NCBI GenBank assembly: GCA_038380435.1
Contig: JAWZYU010000027.1
Span: 5,639,156-5,703,155 of the forward strand
Direction of reading: 5' to 3'
Source: Ryuthela nishihirai
Lineage: Eukaryota > Arthropoda > Arachnida > Araneae > Heptathelidae
Length of the DNA stretch: 64,000 nucleotides
Shown here: one piece after another, positions 33,020 through 43,739 of the stretch
Layout: every line of letters begins with the position of its first letter
Position numbering within the stretch: the stretch's first letter is position 1
The notes under the pieces: generated by a model
What the model was told of the DNA's origin: nothing
What the model saw: only the letters and a program-made list of their open reading frames with translations
Database searches by the model: none
Made by a program: the position numbers and the translations under genes

Positions 33020-34480
33020 AATCAGCAGCAATTATGTGCGAAAATACTGTCTACATCAGTAAAAATTATGGCTTCCATGATCAGAGATTGAAGCATCCAA
33101 ACGTCGCTTTAGCATGTTGAAAAGATGGTGAATATCATCCTAGTGAACACTGAGCTATGACTAATGCACCTTTGCCGCTATTTGGGAAAAATGATAAGGG
33201 GACTGAGAACGCATGGTCATTGAGTTCCTATCATATCCCAAACGTGTTCGACGGGTGGCAGTTCTGGAGAACGTGCAGGTAAAAGAAAAATTCCATATCA
33301 TGTAGACATTATCAAGATATGAGTCTGTAAGTGCGCGGGCATTTACCTCTGAAAAATAGAGTTTGGCATGCAGCATAAAAAGTGCAGAAACACTGGTCAC
33401 ACAATGGTTTCAATATAATGTCCTGCCGTCAATTGGGGCGGGGGTGTCCTAGTCGGTAGCGCGCCAGGCTCGTAATCTGTAGTTCCCAGGTTCGAGTCCC
33501 ATCTGGATCAGCGTTGAGATTTATCTCCGCAAAATTCCCCGCCCGCCCACGGTCAGTAGTAGACATCGATGGGCTTGGAAAAGCCGCCGTCCGTCGGATG
33601 GGACGTTAAGCCGTGGCCCCGTATGTGGGAGAGCCATACCCTGTGCACGTTAAAGAACACGCTGGATGGCCTTGACGGGAGGCTACCATCTGTCTCCCAA
33701 CAGTTTGTTCCAGTGGGTCCCCTCCCCCAACCTTCTCTGAGCCTCCGGGGTCCATGTGACCTGGCCATTTAGCCCATGGTGTGCAAAAAAGTGCCGCTCA
33801 GAAGTAAAACAACCCAACGGTATCATCAATCATGACTAGATATGAGACTTACTGATGACTTCCCATAAGATGATTCAAAGTATTCGGTCAGTAGGATTTT
33901 TCCCGATTTGGGGGGGAATTACCTCTTTCCATGGCATGTCTCCAGACTTGCATATGGCTGTCATTGTAGATCCCAATTAGAAATGTGATACATCATTAAG
34001 GCTGCATAAATAGTCTTGTCCCCAAGCAGCTCTTTTCCTGCACCACTGCAGACACTGAAGACGATGGGATAACATCAGATGTAGATGAGCCAACGGATGG
34101 TGCGGTTAAATCCGTTTTCTCTCAGTCGTCTTCTAATCATTCTCCCTAACACAGGTGCAGACGAGTACGACATTGCGATGTTGGAAATCTAGCAGCTTGT
34201 GACAGATCTGTCTCCTATTGCTACTCAGCAGATCCGTAGATCTGCCCTTCAGACGTTCTTCTGATGGCACCAGAACCTTGGTGACGTCCCAGATACCTTC
34301 CTGTAATCAATGTTCGCAATAGTGTCCACGCTTTGGTCTATCACACCCACATGAATGGTGATTTAACGTTTTGACCACCGAGCATCTGACATCCCAATGA
34401 TCCAATTCGTTTCAAATTCCGTCACTTACGCATGTTAAAGTCATTGCACACTCTTCGCAGATCATTCACTCCCCATTATG
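33020..34480 (-). pseudogene. Tc1-like transposase of a second family, broken and split by SINE-A
   Basis: Read leftward from about 34,420: IGMSDARWSKR (helix-turn-helix), a middle with RMIRRRLRENGFNRTI, and a catalytic-core relic. A SINE follows, then FQR-MPAHLQT (from FQQDNARPHT) and ARSPELPPVEHVWDMIG, whose PD-PVEHVWD block holds the catalytic Glu. Many stops and frameshifts. Different from the elements at 22.8 and 51.6 kb. Terminal repeats were not found. Confidence 0.65.
33435..33818 (+). mobile_element. SINE-A inside Tc1-like pseudogene
   Basis: Head GGCGGGGGTGTCCTAGTCGG (A box altered), tail AAGTAAAACAACCCAAC. The TSD is not obvious (GTCAAT versus ATCAAT). Confidence 0.9.
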
Positions 34481-34508
34481 TTTGTCTGCTCCCCTTTTCT
34501 CCCTATTA

Positions 34509-34894
34509 AGAGCGGGGGTGGCTCAGTCGGTAGCGCGCCAGGCTCGTAATCTGTAGTTCCCAGGTTCGAGTTCCAGCTAGGTCAGCGTTGAGATTTATAT
34601 CCGCAAAAATTCCCCGCCCTGCCCACTGTCAGTAGGGGACACCGATGGGCTTGGAAAGGCCGCCGTCCGTCGGATGGAACGTTAAGCCGTGGTCCCGTGT
34701 GCGGGAGAGCCATACCCTGTGCACGTTAAAGAACACGCTGGATGGCCTTGACGGGAGGCTACCATCTGTCTCCCAACAGCTGTTCCAGTGGGTCCCCTCC
34801 CCCAACCTTCTCTGAGCCTTCGGGGTCCATGTGACCTGGCCATTTAGCCCTTGGTGTGCAAAAAAGTGCCGCTCAGAGGTAAAACAACCCAACC
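34509..34894 (+). mobile_element. SINE-A, full-length
   Basis: GCGGGGGTGGCTCAGTCGG to AAAACAACCCAACC. B box GGTTCGAGTTC with one change. No clear TSD. Confidence 0.92.
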
Positions 34895-35443
34895 TTAACC
34901 AGAACCGGACCCTCTCCTTAAGGGTTTTGCTTTTTAAGGTTGAGCAGCGTCCCTTAACGTGTGTTCAAATATCCTTCCAGTTTAACGACGCTCAGACTGC
35001 TATTTAATATTGCCGGTCTTGTCTCCGCGTTAGCACTCGCGCCAGGGACTAGTCGTAAATAGTCGTAAAAGCGCTTTTCGACTTCTGAGCATTCACAAGT
35101 CAGCCAGCTCAGACCCAAACAACAGCTCATGAGTCACATTCCCGCATCAGCAATTCCAAAAACACACTTAATGCAGATATACATATATATTTACAACAAA
35201 AATACAATAAAAATACAATAATAAATAAAAAGAAATAAATTAGAGAGACATGACACCGACTGTCTCTAGACAACGAATTTTTTTATTTTTAGAGAAAAAT
35301 TAAAAATTATTTTTGTGTTCGATAGGTATTGACAAAATATTGCAATTTACACTTTCCGAATCTCCCAAAAGCTACAATTGCGCTCTCTAACGGTGGAAAA
35401 ACAACCAAAAGTTAAAAAGTGTTAATGCATATTGCAAACGGTA
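34895..35443. other. unique sequence, nothing recognised
   Basis: 34,895-35,150 is G+C-moderate with several CpG. The rest is A+T-rich. No exon or repeat supported. Confidence 0.4.
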
Positions 35444-35456
35444 TATTTAGGTTTGA

Positions 35457-36005
35457 GTTGGGTTGTTTTACCTCTGAACGGCACTTTTTGGCACACCACT
35501 AAATGGCCAGGTCACATGGACCCCGAAGGCTCAGAGAAGGTTGGGGGAAGGGACCCACTGGAACAGCTGTTGGGAGACAGATGGTAGCCTCCCGTCAAGG
35601 CCATCCAGCGTGTTCTTTAACGTTGGGTTGTTTTACCTCTGAGCGGCACTTTTTTGCACACCATGGGTTAAATGGCCAGGTCACATGGACCCCGAAGGCT
35701 CAGAGAAGGTTGGGGGAGGGGACCCACTGGAACAGCTGTTGGGAGACAGATGGTAGTCTCCCGTCAAGGCCATCCAGCGTGTTCTTTAACGTGCACAGGG
35801 TATGGCTCTCTCGTACACGGGACCACGGCTTAACGTCCCATCCGACGGACGGCGGCCTTTCCAAGCCCATCGGTGTCCCCTACTGACCGTGGGCAGGGCG
35901 GGGAATTTTGCGGAGATAAATCTCAACGCTGACCCAGCTGGGACTCGAACCTGGGAACTACAGATTACGAGCCTGGCGCGCTACCGACTGAGCCATCCCC
36001 GCCCC
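35457..36005 (-). mobile_element. chimeric SINE-A insertion: partial plus full copy in one TSD
   Basis: On the SINE strand a full copy (36,005 down to about 35,624) is followed by a second tail-proximal segment (35,623 down to 35,457) that starts inside the body at ACGTTAAAGAACACG. The whole is bounded by one TSD, TATTTAGGTTTGA (35,444-35,456 and 36,006-36,018). One insertion event with a template switch explains it. Confidence 0.9.
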
Positions 36006-36018
36006 TATTTAGGTTTGA

Positions 36019-36356
36019 AATTTGAAATCTTGGTGATGAAATGTGTAGTCGCGAAATTTCCATCCTTAAACCCATGATGAGAGGGCAACTCAACTATTTT
36101 GTTGTTAAGAGATAATTGGAAAAATCTCTTTAATTCAATTGGTACGAATAAAATATTATAAATTACAGTTTTCAGATCCTTAGATAACCTAAATTTATAT
36201 CATTAGAGATCACTAAATTATGGAAATGCCAAAACTTTCAATGAAAGGTTTTTTGTTGCAAGGGAAATGTTTGGGGTAGAAATTTTTAATTTCGGTGTCG
36301 TAATGTCAAGGGATTACTTATAGCAGCACTTACAGCAGCAATCTGCCTCCTTTTCT
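36019..36356. other. unique sequence, nothing recognised
   Basis: A+T-rich; short stop-rich frames only. Confidence 0.45.
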
Positions 36357-36368
36357 CAGAGGTATATG

Positions 36369-36752
36369 GGTTGGGTTGTTTTACCTCTGAGCGGCACTTT
36401 TTTCCACGCCATGGGCTAAATGGCCAGGTCACATGGACCCCGAAGGCTCAGAGAAGGTTGGGGGAGGGGACCCACTGGAACAGCTGTTGGGAGACAGATG
36501 GTAGCCTCCCGTCAAGGCCATCCAGCGTGTTCTTTAACGTGCACAGGGTATGGCTCTCCCGCACACGGGGTCACGGCTTAACGTCCCATCCGACGACGGC
36601 GGTCTTTCCAAGCCCATCGGTGTCCCCTACTGACCGTGGGCAGGGCGGGGAATTTTGGGGAGATAAATCTCAACGCTGACCCAGCTGGGACTCGAACATG
36701 AGAACTACAGTTTACGAGCCTGGCGCGCTACCGACTGAGCCACCCACGCCCC
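36369..36752 (-). mobile_element. SINE-A, full-length, 12 bp TSD
   Basis: Tail GGTTGGGTTGTTTTACCTC to inverted head GGGGCGTGGGTGGCTCAGTC. TSD CAGAGGTATATG (36,357-36,368 and 36,753-36,764). Confidence 0.95.
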
Positions 36753-36764
36753 CAGAGGTATATG

Positions 36765-37831
36765 AGAAAAGCAACTTTTAAATTGATGTAATAAAAGGCA
36801 AATACTTTTTATGTTATACAATTGCTAATAAAATACTACTATTTACATTTTCCCCATCATCTATTAGTTCAAATTAAAACTTTCAAGTAATGAAAAGGTA
36901 AGTATATGAAAAACGTCATTCTCTTTGAAAACGACATTCTCAACAGGCGCCAGTGGCGATATGCGTTCTTTTAGTTTACATCTGTATCCTATTCCAAATA
37001 ATTATCATGAAATCTAAATATTTTACGCGTGAAACAAACATTTGTCTAAAACCTAACTCATCATTATCTGTGGTACTGACATCAGGCACTGAACCTTGCA
37101 AAGGTGTAATCTTAGTTTCTAAACGACATCAATAACCACGTTTTAAAATTGTTTCTGACACCATTTCAGATTGAAGAGAATTAGACTTTGCTTGTGACCA
37201 GACTTCGCCGTTCACTTTCTGCCCCCGTGGGTCATTAACTTGGGGGAATGGCAACATCTAGGAACGCCAATTTCTGATTCATCCAGCTTTGCTTCACGCT
37301 TACGAGTTTGGATCAGGAGATGGGAATGCGTGGAGCGTATGGGAGCCAAGAAACGCGTTATTGCTTGTCACGGTTAATTACTCCCCTTTCCTGTCGAGGC
37401 CGAGACGCTTTTACTCTCCTCACTCTCCTGATCATAAAATGAATGGCCAAAGTGGGAAGTGTTAAGTGCTTTAGCCTGGTCGCTCGCGTGCTATGTTATC
37501 GCGCGAAAATCACCGATTTCAACCAGTAGTTGGTTGCCGCAATCTCCGATTCGTACACAAAGTTAAGTTTCTTTTTTTCAATGTTATGAGACATTTAAAC
37601 GATATAATTAGCGGCAATAAATTCCGGTTTAAATATTCTTTTCAAATGTAAATATTTGTTGATTGTTAAAAGAGTAGCTTTTGTATGCAAGGTACTGCCT
37701 GGCTTGATTGGCCACATTTTTTATTCAGATAAAAAAATAACTGCCATGTAAAAATGATCCATTTTAGAGATCTCTCATGAGACTGAAAGACTTGCAATAT
37801 CTACACTCCCCTTTTCCCCTTTTTCACACAT
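36765..37831. other. unique sequence, nothing recognised
   Basis: A patch of higher G+C at 37,195-37,520 has CpG-containing words such as TATCGCGCGAAAATC. No exon, domain or RNA gene was recognised. Confidence 0.4.
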
Positions 37832-37842
37832 TCTAATTTTTC

Positions 37843-38951
37843 AGGGGCGGGGGTGGCTCAGTCGGTAGCGCGCCAGGCTCGTAATCTGTAGTTCCCAGGT
37901 TCGAGTCCCAGCTGGGTCAGCGTTGAGATTTATCTCCGCAAAATTCCCCGCCCTGCCCACGGTCAGTAGGGGACACCGATGGGCTTGGAAAGGCCACCGT
38001 CCGTCGGATGGGACGTTAAGCCGTGGCCCCGTGTGCGGGAGAGCCATACCCTGTGCACATTAAAGAACACGCTGGATGGCCTTGACGGGAGGCTACCATC
38101 TGTCTCCCAACAGCTGTTCCAGTGGGTCCCCTCCCCCAACCTTTTCTGAGCCTTCGGGGTCCATGTGACCTGGCCATTTAGCCCATGGTGTGCAAAAAAG
38201 TGCCGCTCAGAGGTAAAGCAACCCAACCCCTCCCCCAACTTTCTCTGAGCCTTCGGGGTCCATGTGACCTGGCCATTTAGCCCATGGTGTGCAAAAAAGT
38301 GCCGCTCAGAGGTAAAACAACCCAACCCAACCCCTCCCCCAACCTTCTCTGAGCCTTCGGGGTCCATGTGACCTGGCCATTTAGCCCATGATGTGCAAAA
38401 AAGTGCCGCTCAGAGGTAAAACAACCCAACCCAACCCCTCCCCCAACCTTCTCTGAGCCTTCGGGGTCCATGTGACCTGGCCATTTAGCCCATGGTGTGC
38501 AAAAAAGTGCCGCTCAGAGGTAAAACAACCCAACCCAACCCCTCCCCCAACCTTCTGTGAGCCTTCGGGGTCCATGTGACCTGGCCATTTAGCCCATGGT
38601 GTGCAAAAAAGTGCCGCTCAGAGGTAAAACAACCCAACCCAACCCCTCCCCCAACCTTCTCTGAGCCTTCGGGGTCCATGTGACCTGGCCATTTAGCCCA
38701 TGGTGTGCAAAAAAGTGCCGCTCAGAGGTAAAACAACCCAACCCAACCCCTCCCCCAACCTTCTCTGAGCCTTCGGGGTCCATGTGACCTGGCCATTTAG
38801 CCCATGGTGTGCAAAAAGTGCCGCTCAGAGGTAAAACAACCCAACCCAACCCCTCCCCCTACCTTCTCTGAGCCTTTGGGGTCCATGTGACCTGGCCATT
38901 TAGCCCATGGTGTGCAAAAAAGTGCCGCTCAGAGGTAAAACAACCCAACCC
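37843..38951 (+). mobile_element. SINE-A with seven extra 3' segments in one TSD
   Basis: One full-length SINE-A (about 385 bp) is followed by seven head-to-tail copies of its last ~104 bp. All lie within a single target duplication TCTAATTTTTC (37,832-37,842 and 38,952-38,962). Each junction joins the AACCC tail to CCCCTCCCCCAACC of the body. Confidence 0.95.
38225..38951. repeat. 104 bp tandem array of SINE-A 3' ends
   Basis: Seven monomers starting at about 38,226, 38,331, 38,435, 38,539, 38,643, 38,747 and 38,850. Each runs from CCCCTCCCCCAAC to GGTAAAACAACCCAACCC. Monomers differ by only a few bases (for example CTTCTGTGAG in one, AAAAAGTGCC with one A less in another). Confidence 0.95.
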
Positions 38952-38962
38952 TCTAATTTTTC

Positions 38963-40539
38963 TCTGATTCTTTATAGGTCAAGTGTTTTTGTTGTCGAAT
39001 CCCTTGGTCTGTTTTTTAGACAGACCAAAGCATAAAGGTACAGAGAGTTGTACCAGATACTTAATGTTTTATGAGGTAGCAAACAGAATGTTATACAGGG
39101 ATTGAAGGATAAACAAGGTAAGGTTATAGAAGGTGAGGAACATTATATTGACGAGCAGTGTAGTCGATGTTCTTTGGAGTTATTCGATGTGAAACTGTTC
39201 CTGAAGCATCAAATTAACCCTTGCGTGTGAATTGAGGTATATGCAGTGGTGAAAGTAGATTTTATTTCCTAGTGGTACGCTTAAAAGCATAGCTATGTGT
39301 GGAAAATCACACACAGGCGATCATTCCAGTGAAGTCATCGTACAGGGGTTAATAAATTGAAGTGTGTGGCGACGAAAGTACAGTGCTCTTAGATTTTCTC
39401 ATTTCCCATATGTTTTCCGGAAATAGTGAATGATTTAGGGATTTTTAATACGAAATAAATATTTAAATACTTGCTGATTCCGTTATATTTTTGGATTTCA
39501 GTCTTATTTAAAAAAATAATAATATGATTTAGATGTTTTTAAAATTATTTTAGTACTTAAATTTTTATAAAAAGGAAAATTAACGTTTCACTAGTATTGT
39601 AATTTTGAATACTCAACTTGCATATTTTAAACTCAGAAGCCAAATATAGCATTTTTTCAGAATAGCATTTATCGGAGATTTCGAATAGCCTTTAGAATTT
39701 ATAAAGCTTAATCAATGATTGCATGACATACGGAAATTTCGTCTCTGACTTATCTCCGATAATAGATGCGAAATTGCAGAGTTTCCTCATCCAAAATGAG
39801 GTAGGAAAAGAGTGACTTTTGTCAAAAAAAGTTGCCAGATGATTTTGTTGAGCGCTCTTTTGTGCCAAGCAAATTCATTTAGCTTTCCACTCTTGTCACG
39901 GGTACTATAGGTTGGCCATTCCTGCACTAGAAAAATTAATCATTTCACTTTTACACATGGCATATGTATTTGTTGGTACGCTTAACTTTACACATGATTT
40001 GACCTCAATATAGATCTTGTCTTCACCTTAATGAGAAATGTTTAGCGATTCAGCAACTCTAATACCACAGAGTGAAAATGAGAACTATTAGGTTGGCCGC
40101 CGCAGCCCGACCATTGCATCCCAAACTCTTCTCTCATGCTTTCTTCCTTTCCCCCTTAAGAGGTAGCCGCTAATTGTAAACTACAAAGCCACTCCTCTAG
40201 TGGACCTGGCAGAATTCTTTCTGTTCTCTCTTAACCTTAATCTACTCTGATAAACGGTTCCAAGTAAAGTAACCTCGCTTTTCTTTAATGCAAACTGTTG
40301 GACTTTTTCTTTCAGTTCCACAGCATTGTTCGTTAAAGCATAATCATGCTATAGCATTATTTTTATATCAAATTTATTGTTTGGTGTAATTAAAAAGTTG
40401 ATAATAATTTTACCAATGCTTCTAAGGAAAAACATCTTTGTCATAAATTGATAATCATAATTTCATTTTATTATAACGATTCTGATATTTGGAAATCTGA
40501 AACGGCTCGACGTATCTAATATGTATAATAAAAAAATAA
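38963..40539. other. A+T-rich sequence, nothing recognised
   Basis: About 1.6 kb without a supported gene or repeat. AGTCTGTTTTTTAGACAGACC near 39,010 is a short inverted repeat. Confidence 0.45.
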
Positions 40540-40745
40540 ATACCGCCTCAAGCAACTGCTTGCCACAGAGGTTTGACAGAAGCCTGTCAATAGAAGGTCT
40601 GAGTAGAACGTCACAGTAGGAGGTCTGTGAGGATGGCAGGACCTCAGCAAAAAAACAACACAAATATCCATGCCTTACCTGGGGTTCGAACCCAGCTCCC
40701 GCAGATCAGTAGCCAAGCGCGCTAGCCACTGGGCCACGGGACGAT
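40540..40745 (-). mobile_element. SINE-B, copy 3
   Basis: Inverted: CCGTGGCCCAGTGGCTAGCG, GGGTTCGAACCC, GGCATGGATATTTGTGTTG, TGGCAAGCAGTTGCTTGA and tail GGTATTTATTTTTTTA. A 20 bp internal insertion/duplication (AGAAGGTCTGAGTAG and AGGAGGTCTGTGAGG) is present. Confidence 0.75.
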
Positions 40746-40844
40746 TTAGTACATATAAAAATGCTATAAATTCTGATACTGAAGGTTAAAAATTCCAAGG
40801 GATGCAAATGATGAAAAAAAAGCATTAGAGAATTAAATTTTACA

Positions 40845-41030
40845 CCTCTCAAACAGCTGTTTATCCCTGAACCGATAAGAGCCTGTCATTTAAGACGTCA
40901 GATGGCGTATTATGAAGGCGAGATCTCAGCAGAAAGAAAATAGCCATACCTATAAGGTCTCGAATCCAGGTCCCATAAACTTGTAGCGAAGTGTGTAAAC
41001 CCTTGAACACAAGCACGATGTCAAGCTCAA
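40845..41030 (-). mobile_element. SINE-B, old copy
   Basis: Weak but ordered matches to SINE-B: CCAGGTCCCATAAAC, GCCATACCTATAAGG, GAGATCTCAGCAGAAAG, AAACAGCTGTTT. Promoter boxes are degraded. Confidence 0.5.
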
Positions 41031-42553
41031 TAAATTTGACAAATGGCAGTTATCATTTTGAATCTTGTTAATCATTTTGAATCTGCTGTGGGCCTTATTC
41101 TTGAACTATCTTCTTTATCATTAGTTATCCATTATTTTAGACTTCTCTTTTACAGACGACAATGTTGACATGCTACGGGTCAATACTAACAAATATGCTG
41201 AATTCAGTGAAAATGATAGTGGTTATCAAAGTCGAAACTGGTATTCAGAATAAACTACTGATGAAATATGGGGAGGATTCATCATTGCAATTGCCTTGAG
41301 TATGGGTCTTTTTTGGAGGTCGAAAATCTCGGACTACAGATACGTATTAGGAGTCAAGAGGTTTTTCAAAAGCATTTATTATTAACATTTAACATCAAAC
41401 AAATAAACAAACAAAAAAAATTGGAATATTGTTACTTACAAAGAGAAAATTTACAGCAATCTGAAGTTTTCTCTTCAAACTCTATAAACAAATTAACTCA
41501 CTGAAATAAAAAACGCAAAACGTTTTCCCCAGTAGTATAATGGCGACAAAACTCAGGTGGAAAATATTTTTTGAAGGGCCTAAAGCTAACCTTATGAGGA
41601 GCGACGAGGGAGAAACTAAAAGTGCGATAGAGGAATAACTTTTATTTAATATTCAAGTAAGCATATCTAGAGTAAATAAATATAGTTACTTTCTTTTGTT
41701 AAAGTTTATAATTAGATTCAAATTAAAAAAATTAAGTTAATATACGCCATTATTCTTTTTTTAAATCTTCCAAATAATTTCAGTCGTAGAATTTAGGAGT
41801 GTGCGTGTTCTCTTACTGTGTGTCTGTATATACTCTGAATGCATGTCTGTTTAGAACTCGCAGATGTTTAGGAGATGACGAAACAGACCACCAGTTTTTG
41901 AAATGGCTAGGAAGGACTGCTTAATATTTAAAATTTATAGCAAATATTTCCTGCCTTAAAATTAAGGGAGGTGTGCTAAGCGAAAATAATGTTTGAAAAA
42001 AGGATGTGCCAACTTTTGCGGGACAATAAAATTAAAAGAACGAGTAATTAGTTTTTCTATTATGGTCACTACAGTAGCGTAATGTAAGGTGATTAATTGA
42101 TAAAACTGATTTTTAAAAATGTTTTTCCATGATTTTACATTAAAAATTCCCTCCGCTCCTTCAAACTCATAACTTAAATTTGGGGAAGCATGTGCCCCAT
42201 CGTCCCCATTATACTACCTTCCGTTATTCCCAGAAATGTTTAGAATTTTCCATTCAGCAGAAAATAAAAAATATATATTTTGAAAACGAAAATTTTAAAA
42301 CTACAACTACACGCTGCTTTGTAATGGATTTCAACGTCTCAGTGAGATCATATCCTTTCTTTGTTTTACCACCCCGTTTTCCCAGTTCTGCCTCCGGTAG
42401 TGATTAACACCGAACCCAGACAGCTACGGCGGATGGGAGCGTGCATTGTCCGTGAACTCTTAATACGACTCCCGAAAGACGGCTTTGGTTGGAGTCGCCT
42501 TTGTCTGTCGAGTTCTGCTTTCTATACTCAATATCATTGTTAATCATTGGCAT
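41031..42553. other. A+T-rich sequence with one G+C-richer patch
   Basis: 42,360-42,540 is G+C-richer with a 60-codon frame that has no recognisable domain. Elsewhere nothing is supported. Confidence 0.4.
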
Positions 42554-42610
42554 CGACAGGGAGTGCTAGAAATTGAAAGCACTACTTCCAATTTCTAGCA
42601 CTCCCTGTCG
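42554..42610. repeat. perfect 22 bp inverted repeat with 13 nt loop
   Basis: Arm 42,554-42,575 begins CGACAGGGAGTGCTAG. Arm 42,589-42,610 is its exact reverse complement. The spacer is AAAGCACTACTTC. As RNA it would form a pre-microRNA-sized hairpin; as DNA it may be a MITE relic. No TSD seen. Confidence 0.85.
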
Positions 42611-43531
42611 GCAGAAATGGAATTTCAGGTGTCCGGTTTCTAAACAGCTTGGTATCTAAAGGGTTAAACTGTAGTAATGTAATTAAAAATCGACGGGTTT
42701 TTCTTAAAAGGAATGGTCAGCTTTAAAAAAAAATTAAATTCTCGGTTGAAAAAGCATTAAGGTGAAAAGGAAATCGTTAATGGAGTCCTACTGAAAAATG
42801 TCTTACCGGTACGTCGTCGTCGTCATCATCATCATCATCCTCAAGCAACCAGACCATGCCTTTGTGGCAAGCAGCTTCATGAGGGAGTAGTAGTTATTTA
42901 TGAACTTTTTAAAAAGTCTTACGTATAAAGTTTAAAAAAACTCTATCCTGCGTTCATGACAATTGGGTGATCAGATTTGCAGAAAAAGATCCATGGACTT
43001 TCAGAAATTTAAATGCGAGATGTCAACTTGGATGATCATGCGTTCCAGTTTTCCTGAGACATCTAATCACCCTACTTGGACAGCTCACAATTGTCGCTTT
43101 CATTTGAAATTTCTAGCCTTAATATTTCAGTCAACTATATTACCGAACGATTTCTTTTCACAAGAACGTTCTCACTATTTCCCTATTACTAAAAGTTCTT
43201 CTCATGCTGTACAATTAATTTAGCTTTAAAATAACGTGTCTAAAAATAAATTCCAGGGGCGTTTATTCGTCGGGGACAGAGCTTTTCATTCAGAGATTGT
43301 CCACGGAAAATGGGACGTCTGATCACCCTATCTATTTTTGGTGCCACTGTAACTAATTCCCGGGAATAACGTGAAAAAGAGGTCTATATAAATTCTAATG
43401 AATTTTATTTTAATTTGAATTTCTAGTCACCCGCAGAAAGATTGAAAACATCGTATGAGGCTCGTCGTGTAAAAAGTATGTCCACTCTTGGACTAGAGAC
43501 TGTGCCAGTAGGAAACTAACATTGCACAAAA
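42611..43531. other. unique sequence, nothing recognised
   Basis: Contains a TCG/TCA triplet run near 42,815-42,840. Three short AT-rich frames. No gene supported. Confidence 0.45.
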
Positions 43532-43739
43532 CCTAATTCACACTGATGATGAGCATATCACAGAATGAATATTCCTGCATAGAAAAGGGTCTATGCAGAC
43601 TCATTCAGTCACTGTTTTGTGAGGTTTTTTTTGTTCCATACAAAATTTTTTATATATAATTTTTTTCATACTTATACATATATATATAATTTTTTTAATA
43701 TTTATATGTATGTTTTTTTTTATAATTGATCAAACATAT

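Noticed and set aside
36953..37135. Signal-peptide exon for AstC (hydrophobic start)
   Set aside because: The frame starts at a non-ATG codon and has no downstream donor in phase 0; no support for linkage with 55,697.
37963..38849. Repeated small proteins with GCFTSERHFFAHHGLNGQV or similar across the window
   Set aside because: They are translations of SINE-A on the antisense strand and recur wherever a copy lies.
42361..42543. Conserved exon in the G+C-richer patch
   Set aside because: No frame on either strand gives a known domain or convincing splice sites.
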